A stretch of 64,000 nucleotides of DNA from Actinomycetes bacterium. Its GTDB lineage: Bacteria; Actinomycetota; Acidimicrobiia; Acidimicrobiales; RAAP-2. The notes below the pieces were generated by a model, which saw only the letters and a list, made by a program, of their open reading frames with translations, had not been told where the DNA came from and did not search any database. Every line of letters begins with the position of its first letter. The first letter of the stretch is position 1. The stretch lies in the NCBI GenBank assembly GCA_021786095.1, contig JAJYNX010000002.1:62001-126000 (forward strand), read 5' to 3'. Below, one piece after another: positions 1 to 7,888 of the stretch. The position numbers and the translations under genes were made by a program.

Positions 1-79
1 CATCCTCGGCCAACAGCACCGTTCCTGACGGGAGCCGGCTCAGCAACTGGTGGGCGACGCGCCGCGCGACGGATCTCAC
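1..79 (-). CDS. N-terminal fragment of a CFA-synthase-like SAM-dependent methyltransferase (partial)
   Basis: Only the first 26 codons lie in the window. A GTG start at 79 overlaps the stop of the upstream DUF1365 gene by 4 bp (GTGA), so the two are translationally coupled. The visible peptide begins VRSVARRVAHQLLSRLPSGT and continues VLLAED at the edge. That matches the amino end of cyclopropane-fatty-acyl-phospholipid synthases, which are often the gene after DUF1365 and an FAD oxidoreductase. The family call rests mainly on context, because no catalytic part is visible. Confidence 0.5.
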   Translation of the reverse strand, partial: MRSVARRVAHQLLSRLPSGTVLLAED

Positions 80-873
80 GAGGCGGGCGGCGTCGGAATG
101 GGTACGGTCGACACGGGCGCGCGGGCCGCGTCCACGACGCGACGGGGGTGGAAGGGGGCGCCGCGGCGCCACAGCGTCAGGGCCTCGCGGTAGATCCCCG
201 CCGAGACCGCGTAGGTTCGCAGTGGTCGGCGCCAGACGAGGCGGGCCATCTCGGCGCGCGTCGGCTCGCGGCGTGTCAGGGTCAGGCCGGCGTCGAAGAG
301 CCGGGTCGCGCCCTGGTGATTGACGAGGTGGACGGCGACCGCCGCCGCCGGGACCGTCCAGCGCATCTCGTACTCGTGGTCCATGCCGAGGAAGGGCGAC
401 ACGTGCATCGCCTTGGCGAAGCGGGCGTGGTGGTCGCGTCCGTCGACGACGTAGACGTGGCGCTCGTGCCAGGGCGTGCTCGTCACCTCCAGGACGACCG
501 CCTCGACGCGCGTGACGTCCTCGTCGTAGCAGTAGTAGAGCGTCAGCGGGTTGAACAGCCAGCCCCAGGTGCGCAACTGGCCGAGCATCGCTACGGGTCC
601 GCGCGGGCGTACGCCGAGCCGCTCGGCGACGACGTCGCGCACCGCGTCGTCCAGCGGCGTGGCCGGGTCCCCGAGGTAGTCGCGGCGACGAAAGAGCACC
701 GGTCGCCACCGCGTCGCGGACCACAGGGGGTGGCGCGCCACGAGCTCGTCGACCTCGTCCAGGAAGAGGTAGGCCATCGTGACGCGTCGGGTGAAGGCGT
801 GGGCGACGTGGCCCGTCGCGGGCGTCGCGTGGCGACGGTGGGTGACGACGCCCTCGTAGATCGCGCTCCTCAC
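76..873 (-). CDS. DUF1365 family protein
   Basis: This is a 265-residue protein with a GTG start at 873 that overlaps the stop of the FAD oxidoreductase by 4 bp. The open frame extends upstream, but the conserved start of the family (S-A-I-Y-E-G-x-V-x-H-R-R at residues 3-14) begins here. Other family motifs are FRRRDYLGDP near residue 60, GWLFNPLTLYYCYD near 103-116 and KAMHVSPFLGMD near 155-166. DUF1365 proteins have no firmly assigned reaction. They recur with CFA-synthase-like methyltransferases and flavoproteins in lipid-modification and light or singlet-oxygen-stress operons, so a role in modifying membrane fatty acids is inferred. Confidence 0.85.
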   Translation of the reverse strand: MRSAIYEGVVTHRRHATPATGHVAHAFTRRVTMAYLFLDEVDELVARHPLWSATRWRPVLFRRRDYLGDPATPLDDAVRDVVAERLGVRPRGPVAMLGQLRTWGWLFNPLTLYYCYDEDVTRVEAVVLEVTSTPWHERHVYVVDGRDHHARFAKAMHVSPFLGMDHEYEMRWTVPAAAVAVHLVNHQGATRLFDAGLTLTRREPTRAEMARLVWRRPLRTYAVSAGIYREALTLWRRGAPFHPRRVVDAARAPVSTVPIPTPPAS

Positions 874-2192
874 GCCGGGGCCCCGATCGCGCCCACCGCC
901 TCGTTCGCCGACATCGTGCTCGCCGCAGCCGTGCTCGAGGAGACCGTACTCGCGTCGAGGGCGTCGCACACCACCATCGCGCTGCGCGCGCCGTCCTCGT
1001 GGAAGCCGTAGCCCCAGTACGCGCCGGCGAAGGAGAGGCCATCGCGCCCGCTGATCTCGTGGTGACGTCGCTGGGCCCTCATTGCCGCCGCGTCGAAGAC
1101 GGGGTGCCAGTAGGTGCGCGACCAGATCACCGCCTCGGGAGCGACCGCGTCCGGTGCGTTCAGAGTCAGGCACACCGGCGTGGAGGTGGCGAGCCCCTGC
1201 AGGCGGCTGAGGTCGTAGGTCAGCGTCGGCGCCGATTCCGCGGTTCCGAGACGGCGGTGCCAGTTCCAGCTGGCCCGCGCGCGCTCGCGGCGCGCCAGGA
1301 GGGACGGGTCAGTGTGCAATGTGGCCACGTTGGCACGGTAGCGAATCGCCGAGAGGATCTCGCGCTCGGCCCTCGTGGGCTCGCTCAGCAGTCGTAGAGC
1401 CTGGTCGGAGTGGGTGGCCAGCACGACGTGGTCGAAGTCCCCGGTCTCGCCCTGAGTGGTGGTGAGTCGTACGCCCCCCGCGTGACGCGACACCGACGCG
1501 ACGGCGACGCCCAGGCGCACGCGATCGCCGAGGGGGTCCAGCACGGCGCGCACGTAGCGCTGGGAGCCCCCGACGATCGTGCGCCACTCGGGGCGTCCCC
1601 CGAGTCCCAGCAGCCCGTGATTGTGGAAGAACCGGGCGAACGCGTGCGCCGGGAACTCCGTGAACACCGAGGGGTCGGCGGACCAGATGGCCGCACCCAT
1701 CGGGATGAGGTACCAGTCGCGGAACCCCGACGACCAACGACCACGCGCGAGGAACTCCTCGAGGGTCAGGTCCGCGTCGTCCGGGCCCTCGAGGAGTGCC
1801 CGGGCCGCGCGGTTGAAGCGCACCACGTCGCTCAGCATGCGCACGAAGGCCGGGCGCGCGAGGTTACGGGGCTGGGCGAAGATGGAGGCCGGCGACGACC
1901 CGCTCCACTCGATCCCCACCCGGTCGTCCGAGACGGCGAAGCTCATGTCGCTCGGCCGCGACGCGACGCCGAGCTCGTCCAGGAGTCGCGAGAAGATCGG
2001 GTAGTTGCGCTCGTTGAAGACGATGAAGCCGGTGTCGACGGCGTGGGTGGTCCCGTCCACGTCCACGCTCACGGTATGGGCGTGCCCCCCCGGACGCTCC
2101 TCGGCCTCGAAGACCGTCACGTCGTGGTGGGGAGCGAGTCGGTGGGCGCAGGTCAGCCCGGCGACTCCGGTCCCGATGATCGCGATGCGCAT
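870..2192 (-). CDS. FAD-dependent oxidoreductase (amine-oxidase / desaturase-like)
   Basis: The protein has 440 residues. It opens with a Rossmann dinucleotide-binding motif (GTGVAG at residues 7-12), the acidic residue of VFEAEERPGGHAHT and the FAD-contact segment DTGFIVFNERNYP. Together these are typical of the NAD(P)-binding flavin amine oxidase superfamily found beside DUF1365 and CFA-synthase genes. An ATG start at 2192 is chosen because GGAGG lies about 8 nt upstream and the Rossmann fold starts at once; longer readings run into the promoter. It heads a minus-strand operon with DUF1365 and the methyltransferase. The substrate is unknown; an unsaturated fatty acyl chain is an inference from its neighbours. 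Confidence 0.85.
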   Translation of the reverse strand: MRIAIIGTGVAGLTCAHRLAPHHDVTVFEAEERPGGHAHTVSVDVDGTTHAVDTGFIVFNERNYPIFSRLLDELGVASRPSDMSFAVSDDRVGIEWSGSSPASIFAQPRNLARPAFVRMLSDVVRFNRAARALLEGPDDADLTLEEFLARGRWSSGFRDWYLIPMGAAIWSADPSVFTEFPAHAFARFFHNHGLLGLGGRPEWRTIVGGSQRYVRAVLDPLGDRVRLGVAVASVSRHAGGVRLTTTQGETGDFDHVVLATHSDQALRLLSEPTRAEREILSAIRYRANVATLHTDPSLLARRERARASWNWHRRLGTAESAPTLTYDLSRLQGLATSTPVCLTLNAPDAVAPEAVIWSRTYWHPVFDAAAMRAQRRHHEISGRDGLSFAGAYWGYGFHEDGARSAMVVCDALDASTVSSSTAAASTMSANEAVGAIGAPA

Positions 2193-2236
2193 GGTGGTAC
2201 CTCCGGAGGGGTGGACAGTGGCCGCGGCGGCCCTGG

Positions 2237-2256
2237 CTATTTTAGCGCTAAAATAG
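2237..2256. promoter_or_regulatory. 20-bp perfect palindrome with a -10 hexamer on each strand
   Basis: CTATTTTAGCGCTAAAATAG is a perfect inverted repeat in the 84-bp gap between two divergent operons. It carries TAAAAT at 2249-2254 on the plus strand and TAAAAT (complement of 2239-2244) on the minus strand, so one dyad could supply both divergent -10 elements and also be an operator. Plus-strand transcription would start near 2261, followed by AGGAGGA at 2268-2274 and the ATG at 2277. The regulator that binds it is not identifiable here. Confidence 0.7.
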
Positions 2257-2276
2257 GAAACAGCCCGAGGAGGACC

Positions 2277-2708
2277 ATGGCTCGCTTTCAGACCACCGTC
2301 GACACCCCCCGTAGCGCCGAGTCGTCCTTCGCGTACCTCGCGGACTTCTCCCACGCCGTGCAGTGGGATCCGGGCGTCGTCGCGTCGCGTCGGGTCGACG
2401 ACGGGGCCCTGGGGAGAGGTTCGCGCTTCGCGCTGGTGGCGTCCTTCGCCGGACGTCGCGTGCCCCTGGAGTACGTGATCACCGAGATCGACGCGCCACG
2501 GCGGGTGGTGCTGCACGCCGAGAACCGGCTCTTTCGCTCGGTCGACACGATCGTCGTCACGCCGCGAGACAGCGGCTCGCGCGTCACCTACGACGCGCGA
2601 CTGACGCCCAAGGGGGTGCTGTGGCTCCTGGCCTGGCCGCTCGCGGTGACGTTCCGCCGCGTTGGTGAGCGCGCTCGCCGGGGGCTGGCGCGGTCCCTGG
2701 GCTCGTGA
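2277..2708 (+). CDS. SRPBCC (polyketide cyclase / START-like) family protein
   Basis: This is a 143-residue protein starting at an ATG with AGGAGGA 3 nt upstream. It has the layout of the SRPBCC helix-grip fold: MARFQTTVDTPRSAESSFAYLADFSHAVQWDPGV at the start, a central strand region (VPLEYVITEIDAPRRVVLHAEN), then TYDARLTPKG before a long C-terminal helix. These proteins bind hydrophobic ligands in a cavity. It overlaps the following SDR gene by 4 bp. The ligand is unknown; co-expression with the divergent lipid-modification operon through the shared palindrome suggests a lipid. Confidence 0.75.
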   Translation: MARFQTTVDTPRSAESSFAYLADFSHAVQWDPGVVASRRVDDGALGRGSRFALVASFAGRRVPLEYVITEIDAPRRVVLHAENRLFRSVDTIVVTPRDSGSRVTYDARLTPKGVLWLLAWPLAVTFRRVGERARRGLARSLGS

Positions 2709-3664
2709 CGCGTCGGGCACGGCTGCTCGACGCGGCGCTCGAGGCGAGCGTCGTGGGCAGCTTCTCGCGAGTCGGCTACGACGTGCGTCGTCGGCTCGAC
2801 CACTGGGAGCCGCTGACGCCGCGACCGGGCGCCACGGCCCTGGTCACCGGTGCGACGTCGGGGATCGGCCTCGCCGTGGCGATCGGCCTGGCTCGCCTGG
2901 GCTTCGCCGTGCGTTTCGTGGGTCGCCACGAGGATCGCGCCCGCCGCGCGCGTGAGCGCATCGTGGCGGCCAGCGCCAACTCCGACGTGGACTACGTCCT
3001 GGCGGACCTGACCGAGCTCGCGTCGGTGCGCGAGGCCGCCGCGTGGGTCAACTCGCGTGTCGGGCGCCTCGACGTGCTGGTGCACAACGCCGGCGCCATC
3101 ACGCCGACCCGCACGCTCAGCGGCGCGGGGGTCGAGGTGACCGTCGCCGCCCAGCTGCTCGGTCCCTTCCTGCTCACTCGCGAGCTCGACGGGGTCCTGT
3201 CCCGCGGAGACCCCGGACGGGTGGTGACGGTCTCCTCGGGGGGGCTCTACACCCAGCGTTTCGATCTGGAGGCCCTCGAGGACGATCGGGGGGAGTACGA
3301 CGGCGTCGCCCAGTACGCGCGGGTCAAGCGCGCCCAAGTGGTGCTCACCCGCGAGTGGGCCCGTCGGTTCGACCCCGCTCGGGTGGTGGCCCACGCCATG
3401 CACCCGGGCTGGGTCGACACGCCGGGGATGCGCGAGGCCCTGCCGGGCTTCTCGCGGGTGATGGGCCCGTGGCTGCGCCCACCCGACCAGGGGGCCGACA
3501 CGGTCCTGTGGCTGGCCAGCTCGTCGGTGGCGCGAGCCAGCAGTGGCGACCTGTGGCACGATCGCCGTCGCCGCCACGAGCACGCCGTTCCCTGGACTCG
3601 CTCCCGCGACCCGCTGGGCGATCAGGTGAATCTCTGGGAGTGGTGCCGCGCTCGCGTCGAGTGA
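2705..3664 (+). CDS. Short-chain dehydrogenase/reductase (DHRS12-like)
   Basis: The protein has 319 residues and a GTG start overlapping the SRPBCC stop (GTGA). It has a complete classical SDR core: cofactor loop TGATSGIG at residues 48-55, HNAG at 127-130, the catalytic serine in VSSGG near 177, and YxxxK as YARVK at 204-208. A 40-residue N-terminal extension (F-S-x-V-G-Y-x-x-R-R-x-L-x-x-W) before the Rossmann fold is typical of the DHRS12-like subgroup. An NAD(P)-dependent oxidation or reduction of a lipid or alcohol is likely, but the substrate is not known. Confidence 0.85.
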   Translation: MTRRARLLDAALEASVVGSFSRVGYDVRRRLDHWEPLTPRPGATALVTGATSGIGLAVAIGLARLGFAVRFVGRHEDRARRARERIVAASANSDVDYVLADLTELASVREAAAWVNSRVGRLDVLVHNAGAITPTRTLSGAGVEVTVAAQLLGPFLLTRELDGVLSRGDPGRVVTVSSGGLYTQRFDLEALEDDRGEYDGVAQYARVKRAQVVLTREWARRFDPARVVAHAMHPGWVDTPGMREALPGFSRVMGPWLRPPDQGADTVLWLASSSVARASSGDLWHDRRRRHEHAVPWTRSRDPLGDQVNLWEWCRARVE

Positions 3665-3764
3665 GCGTCGCCGCGGGCCGACATCACTGCGTGCGTCCCC
3701 CGTAGACTGTTAGAGCGGGCGGAGAGACGGACGACGCGAGTTCGGGCGCCGGCGAGCGTCATTT

Positions 3765-3792
3765 TTGCGTTTCCGTGATTTTCCGGTAGACT
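3765..3792 (+). promoter_or_regulatory. Probable promoter of the infA-rplQ ribosomal operon
   Basis: TTGCGT (3765-3770) and TAGACT (3787-3792) are separated by 16 nt in an AT-richer stretch upstream of infA, after the SDR gene ends at 3664. This would give a leader of roughly 85 nt before the infA start. A second TAGACT at 3703-3708 has no obvious -35. The promoter is predicted from sequence only. Confidence 0.5.
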
Positions 3793-3882
3793 AGTAAGCC
3801 GACCTCTCGACGCGTTCGTGAGGTCCCGCGTGCGGGAGCGTTGCCCCCGCACGTCCCGCGGTACGGAACAAGGAGAAGGAAC

Positions 3883-4107
3883 CTGAGTAAGCCCAAGGAA
3901 GATGCGTTCACCGTCGAGGGGACCGTGGTGGAACCTCTGCCCAACGCCATGTTTCGCGTGGAGCTGGAGAACGGGTACACCGTGCTCGCGCACAGCTCGG
4001 GCAAGATGCGCATGCACCGCATTCGCATCCTGCCGGGGGACAAGGTGCAGGTCGAGATCACGCCCTACGACATGACCCGTGGCCGCATCACCTACCGCTA
4101 CAAATAG
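3883..4107 (+). CDS. infA: Translation initiation factor IF-1
   Basis: This S1/OB-fold protein binds the 30S A site during initiation. The sequence ([20 protein letters not shown], then [19 protein letters not shown] and [10 protein letters not shown]) is a full IF-1. The start is odd: there is no ATG, GTG or TTG near the expected N-terminus. A CTG at 3883 sits 7 nt after AGGAG (3871-3875) and gives 74 residues, matching the family. The only other in-frame start is a TTG at 3841, which adds 14 residues of unusual sequence ([13 protein letters not shown]) and has no good ribosome-binding site. It is the first gene of the operon. Confidence 0.93.
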   Translation: MSKPKEDAFTVEGTVVEPLPNAMFRVELENGYTVLAHSSGKMRMHRIRILPGDKVQVEITPYDMTRGRITYRYK

Positions 4108-4135
4108 CTCCGGTTCGAATCGAGAGAGACACGAC

Positions 4136-4249
4136 ATGAAGGTTCGCGCGAGCGTCAAGCCGATGTGCGAGAAGTGCAAAGTCATCAAGCGGGAGGGTCA
4201 CGTGCGCGTGATCTGTGAGAACCCGCGCCACAAGCAGCGCCAGGGCTAG
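4136..4249 (+). CDS. rpmJ: 50S ribosomal protein L36
   Basis: This 37-codon gene reads [20 protein letters not shown] and ends [11 protein letters not shown]. It keeps the L36 zinc ribbon, Cys11, Cys14, Cys27 and His32 (the C+ form). It sits between infA and rpsM, the usual order, with an ATG at 4136 preceded by GAGAGAGACACGAC. Confidence 0.97.
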   Translation: MKVRASVKPMCEKCKVIKREGHVRVICENPRHKQRQG

Positions 4250-4260
4250 AGAGGACGAGT

Positions 4261-4638
4261 ATGGCCCGTATTTCCGGAGTCGACATCCCGCGTGACAAGC
4301 GCACGGTGATCGCCTTGACCTACATCTTCGGCATCGGTCCGACGATCGCGAGTCAGATCTGCGCCGCGACCGGCGTGGACGAGTCCACGCGCGTCAAGGA
4401 CCTCTCCGACGCCGAGGTCAACAAGCTGCGCACCTACATCGACCAGAACGTCACGGTGGAGGGGGACCTGCGCCGCGACGTGGCCCAGGACATCAAGCGC
4501 AAGATGGAGATCAACTGCCTCCAGGGAATTCGGCACCGCAAGGGCCTGCCGGTGCACGGCCAGCGCACCCGGACCAACGCTCGCACTCGCAAGGGACCCA
4601 AGCGCACCGTCGCGGGTAAGAAGAAAGTGACCAAGTAG
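4261..4638 (+). CDS. rpsM: 30S ribosomal protein S13
   Basis: The protein has 125 residues and starts [20 protein letters not shown], with the helix-hairpin region [13 protein letters not shown] and the C-terminal basic tail [10 protein letters not shown]-like ([19 protein letters not shown]) that contacts tRNA and the 30S head. AGAGGACGA precedes the ATG. It abuts rpsK directly (stop TAG then ATG), consistent with one transcript. Confidence 0.98.
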   Translation: MARISGVDIPRDKRTVIALTYIFGIGPTIASQICAATGVDESTRVKDLSDAEVNKLRTYIDQNVTVEGDLRRDVAQDIKRKMEINCLQGIRHRKGLPVHGQRTRTNARTRKGPKRTVAGKKKVTK

Positions 4639-5034
4639 ATGGCCAAGCCCACCCCGACCCGCAAGGTTCGGCGCAAGGAGCGCAAGAACGTCGCCTTCGG
4701 CGTCGCGCACATCAAGAGTTCGTTCAACAACACGATCGTGTCCATCACCGACCCCGAGGGCAACGTCCTGTCCTGGGCCTCGTCGGGCAACGTGGGCTTC
4801 AAGGGCTCGCGCAAGTCCACACCCTTCGCCGCGCAGCTGGCGGCGGAGAAGTGCGCCCGCGCGGCGATGGAGCACGGGGTGAAGAAGGTCGACGTGCTGG
4901 TGCGCGGTCCCGGATCGGGCCGCGAGACCGCGATCCGATCGCTGGCCGCCGCCGGCATCGAAGTGGTCGCGATCAAGGACGTGACCCCGCTGCCGCACAA
5001 CGGCTGTCGGCCCAAGAAGCGTCGTCGAGGCTAA
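4639..5034 (+). CDS. rpsK: 30S ribosomal protein S11
   Basis: The protein has 131 residues. After a basic N-terminus it carries the S11 signature [15 protein letters not shown] and the C-terminal block [18 protein letters not shown], typical of bacterial S11 at the 30S platform. The start codon follows the rpsM stop with no gap, so translation is probably coupled. Confidence 0.98.
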   Translation: MAKPTPTRKVRRKERKNVAFGVAHIKSSFNNTIVSITDPEGNVLSWASSGNVGFKGSRKSTPFAAQLAAEKCARAAMEHGVKKVDVLVRGPGSGRETAIRSLAAAGIEVVAIKDVTPLPHNGCRPKKRRRG

Positions 5035-5042
5035 GGAAGACC

Positions 5043-5687
5043 ATGGCTCGTTACACAGGACCCGTGTGCCGGCTCTGCCGCCGCGAACGCACCAAGTTGT
5101 ACCTGAAGGGGGAGCGCTGCTTCACTCTCAAGTGCCCCGTCTCGGAGAACTCTGATCGCCAGACCCGCGCCTTCCCGCCGGGCATGCACGGCCGCGACCG
5201 TCAGCGCCAGGGGTCGGAGTACCTCACCCAGTTGCGCGAGAAGCAGAAGGCGCGGCGCACCTACGGCCTGCTGGAGAAGCAGTTCCGCAACCTCTACGAG
5301 GAAGCCAGTCGGCGACCCGGCATCACCGGCACGAACCTGCTGCAGTTCCTTGAGCTGCGCCTGGACAACATCGCCTACCGGGCCGGCTGGGGCGCCTCGC
5401 GTGCCCAGGCCCGCCAGCTCGTGCGCCACGGCCACGTGAGCGTCAACGCCAAGCGGGTGACGATCCCCAGCTACCGCGTGCGGCCCGGCGACGTGGTGAC
5501 GCTCAAGCCCGCGACGCGCGAGAACTTCAACGTGAAGCGCAACCTCGACACGCTGGACCGCTCGGTGCCCGGCTGGCTCGAGACCGGTGACGGTGGCTTC
5601 TCGGTCACCGTGCGCGTCGTGCCCCAACGAGAGCAGATCGACGAGTCGATCCGCGAGCAGCTCATCGTCGAGCTGTACTCCAAGTAA
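5043..5687 (+). CDS. rpsD: 30S ribosomal protein S4 (zinc-binding C+ form)
   Basis: The protein has 214 residues from the ATG at 5043 (AAGGAAGACC upstream). Four cysteines in the N-terminal 35 residues (CRLCRRE, then ERCFTLKC) mark the zinc-binding C+ version. The S4 RNA-binding domain follows (LELRLDNIAYRAGW, ASRAQARQLVRHGHVSVNAK). S4 nucleates 30S assembly and in many bacteria is the autogenous repressor of this operon. No S4 leader structure was identified here. Confidence 0.98.
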   Translation: MARYTGPVCRLCRRERTKLYLKGERCFTLKCPVSENSDRQTRAFPPGMHGRDRQRQGSEYLTQLREKQKARRTYGLLEKQFRNLYEEASRRPGITGTNLLQFLELRLDNIAYRAGWGASRAQARQLVRHGHVSVNAKRVTIPSYRVRPGDVVTLKPATRENFNVKRNLDTLDRSVPGWLETGDGGFSVTVRVVPQREQIDESIREQLIVELYSK

Positions 5688-5711
5688 CTGACCGCGACGT
5701 AAGGAGTCCGC

Positions 5712-6653
5712 ATGCTGATCATCCAACGACCCACCGTTGAGGCCCTCGGTGAGGAGGTTGACCACCGCCAGTCCTTCGCCGTGGGACCGCTCGACCCGGG
5801 CTTCGGCCACACGCTGGGCAACTCGCTGCGCCGCACGCTGCTGTCCTCGATCCCCGGCGCCGCGGCCACGCGGGTCAAGTTCGACGCGGTGCTGCACGAG
5901 TTCGACGTCATCGAGGGCGTGAAGGAAGACGTCCAGGACATCTGCCTCAACCTGAAGGACCTGCTCGTGCGGGTGTACAGCGACGAGCCGGTGGTCCTAC
6001 GCCTGGACAAGCGTGGTGAGGGCCCCGTCACGGCGGCCGACCTCTCGACCACCGCCGACGTCGAGGTCCTGAACCCCGACCTGCACCTGGCCTACCTCAC
6101 CTCACCCAAGGCCACGCTCAGCTTCGAGCTGACGGTGGAGCGCGGCAAGGGGTACGTCGGCGCGGAGGAGAACAAGGGGTCCTCGACCATCGGCGTGATC
6201 CCCCTGGACGCGATCTTCTCGCCGGTGCGTCGGGTCAGCTTCGAGATCGACCCGGTACGCGTCGAGCAGTCACGCGACTTCGACCGCCTGGTGATCGAGG
6301 TGGAGACCGACGGCTCGATCAGCCCGCGTGAGGCGCTGGCCTCGGCCGCCAAGACCCTCGGGTCGCTGGTCGAGCTGATCGCCAGCTTCGACGAGGAGGC
6401 GCCCACCCTCGAGCTGGGCGACGTCGGCACGGCGCAGGCCGCCGCGAGCGAGCTGGACATCCGCATCGAGGAGCTCGGCTTGACCGAGCGCTCGCGCAAC
6501 TGCCTCAAGCGCGCCGGCATTAACACGGTGGCGCAGCTGGTCAACGCCACCGAGCGCGATCTCACCTCGATCACCAACTTCGGGGCGACGTCGCTGAAGG
6601 ACGTGACCGAACGGCTCGACGAGCGCGGCCTGTCGCTGCGAGTGGAGGACTGA
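5712..6653 (+). CDS. rpoA: DNA-directed RNA polymerase subunit alpha
   Basis: The protein has 313 residues. The N-terminal assembly domain includes PLDPGFGHTLGNSLRRTLLSSIPGAA. The C-terminal domain (RIEELGLTERSRNCLKRAGINTVAQL, ending TERLDERGLSLRVED) binds UP elements and activators. An ATG at 5712 follows AAGGAG. It lies between rpsD and rplQ, the conserved order. Confidence 0.98.
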   Translation: MLIIQRPTVEALGEEVDHRQSFAVGPLDPGFGHTLGNSLRRTLLSSIPGAAATRVKFDAVLHEFDVIEGVKEDVQDICLNLKDLLVRVYSDEPVVLRLDKRGEGPVTAADLSTTADVEVLNPDLHLAYLTSPKATLSFELTVERGKGYVGAEENKGSSTIGVIPLDAIFSPVRRVSFEIDPVRVEQSRDFDRLVIEVETDGSISPREALASAAKTLGSLVELIASFDEEAPTLELGDVGTAQAAASELDIRIEELGLTERSRNCLKRAGINTVAQLVNATERDLTSITNFGATSLKDVTERLDERGLSLRVED

Positions 6654-6654
6654 C

Positions 6655-7017
6655 ATGCGCGGAACCCCGACGCGCGGCGCCCGCTTCGGCGGGGACAGCG
6701 CGCACCAGAAGGCGATGATGGGCAACCTCGTCGCGTCGCTGATCGCGGCGGAGTCGCTGGTCACCACCGAGGCCAAGGCCAAGGCGCTGCGACCGATCGT
6801 CGAAAAGGTCGTGACCGCCGCGAGGAACGCCCCCGAGGGTTCGGTGCACGCGCACCGTCGCGTCGTGGCGCTGATCCGTGACAAGGACATGGCGCACAAG
6901 CTCTTCGAGGAGATCGCGCCGCGCTACGCCGAGCGTCCGGGTGGCTACACCCGCATCCTGAAGCTCGGTCCGCGTCAGGGCGACAACGCCCCGATGGCGC
7001 GCATTGAGTTCGTCTGA
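6655..7017 (+). CDS. rplQ: 50S ribosomal protein L17
   Basis: The protein has 120 residues (MRGTPTRGARFGGDSAHQKA, then ASLIAAESLVTTEAKAKALRPIVEKVVT, ending RQGDNAPMARIEFV), a standard L17. The ATG follows the rpoA stop with one base between. Its 3' end overlaps the truA start by 14 bp. Confidence 0.97.
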   Translation: MRGTPTRGARFGGDSAHQKAMMGNLVASLIAAESLVTTEAKAKALRPIVEKVVTAARNAPEGSVHAHRRVVALIRDKDMAHKLFEEIAPRYAERPGGYTRILKLGPRQGDNAPMARIEFV

Positions 7018-7879
7018 GCCAGCGTCGCGCGCCAGCACGCGCTGGCGACTGGATCTGGCCTACGACGGGACGGGTCTGCACGGCTTCGCGCTCCAGCCGG
7101 GCCAGGAGACGGTCGCGGGGCTCGTCAGCGCTGCGCTGACGCGCCTGACGGGTCTGGGGTCGCCGATCATCGTGGCGGCCGGGCGCACCGACGCGGGGGT
7201 GCACGCCCTGGCTCAGGTGCTGCACGTGGATCTGCCGAGCGAGTGGGAGGCGGCGGCTCGCGTCCCCGCGCCCGAGCGTCTGACGCGCTCGCTCAACTCC
7301 CAACTCGCCGGACGGGTGCGCGTGAACGCGGCGCGCGTGGCGCCGGTGGACTTCCACGCTCGGTTCTCGGCGCGCTGGCGCGCCTACCGCTACCTGGTGC
7401 TCGAGGAGGACGGACCGGCGCTGGAGGTCACGAGCCGCTGGAGCTGGTCGGTGCCGGGCCCGCTCGACCTGGCGGCGATGAACCGGATCGCCGCGGCGAT
7501 CGAGGGCGCGCACGACTTTCGGGCCTTCTGTCGGCGTCCCAGCGGCGCCTCGGATGAGCCCCTGGTCCGTGAGGTGTTCGCCGCGCGCTGGACTCGCCAC
7601 GACGACGACCTCGCCGTGGGCGCACCGGGGACGTCGGTGCTGCGTTTTGACGTCGTGGCGCGTTCGTTCTGTCACACCATGGTGCGCTCGCTGGTCGGCG
7701 CGATGGTGGCGGTGGGTCGCGGCGTCCAGGACGAGGGGTTCGTCGTGGGTCGACTGCGCGAGGCCAGCCGCGTGGGGCTGGATCGCCCCGCCCCGCCCGG
7801 TGGTCTGGCTCTCGTGGGCGTCGGTTACGACGCGCGCGACGGTGGCCCGTCCGGCGTCGGTGCGCCGACGGCTCGGTAG
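7004..7879 (+). CDS. truA: tRNA pseudouridine(38-40) synthase
   Basis: TruA isomerises uridines 38-40 in the anticodon stem-loop of many tRNAs. This 291-residue protein has the family start (DLAYDGTGLHGFALQPG), the catalytic aspartate in GRTDAGVHA near residues 65-73 and the C-terminal block FCHTMVRSLVGAMVAVGRG. The reading chosen starts at TTG 7004, inside rplQ. A later start would cut into the first conserved strand. Confidence 0.95.
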   Translation: MSSSEPASRASTRWRLDLAYDGTGLHGFALQPGQETVAGLVSAALTRLTGLGSPIIVAAGRTDAGVHALAQVLHVDLPSEWEAAARVPAPERLTRSLNSQLAGRVRVNAARVAPVDFHARFSARWRAYRYLVLEEDGPALEVTSRWSWSVPGPLDLAAMNRIAAAIEGAHDFRAFCRRPSGASDEPLVREVFAARWTRHDDDLAVGAPGTSVLRFDVVARSFCHTMVRSLVGAMVAVGRGVQDEGFVVGRLREASRVGLDRPAPPGGLALVGVGYDARDGGPSGVGAPTAR

Positions 7880-7888
7880 GCTGCGCCA
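7877..7888 (+). promoter_or_regulatory. -10 element (TAGGCT) predicting a leaderless M13 peptidase mRNA
   Basis: TAGGCT at 7877-7882 lies exactly 6 nt before the ATG at 7889. The hexamer overlaps the truA stop codon (TAG 7877-7879). No Shine-Dalgarno sequence is present. The same spacing recurs at glmS, tsaD, nrtR, icd, the LysR gene and the 62.6-kb secreted protein. Confidence 0.6.
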
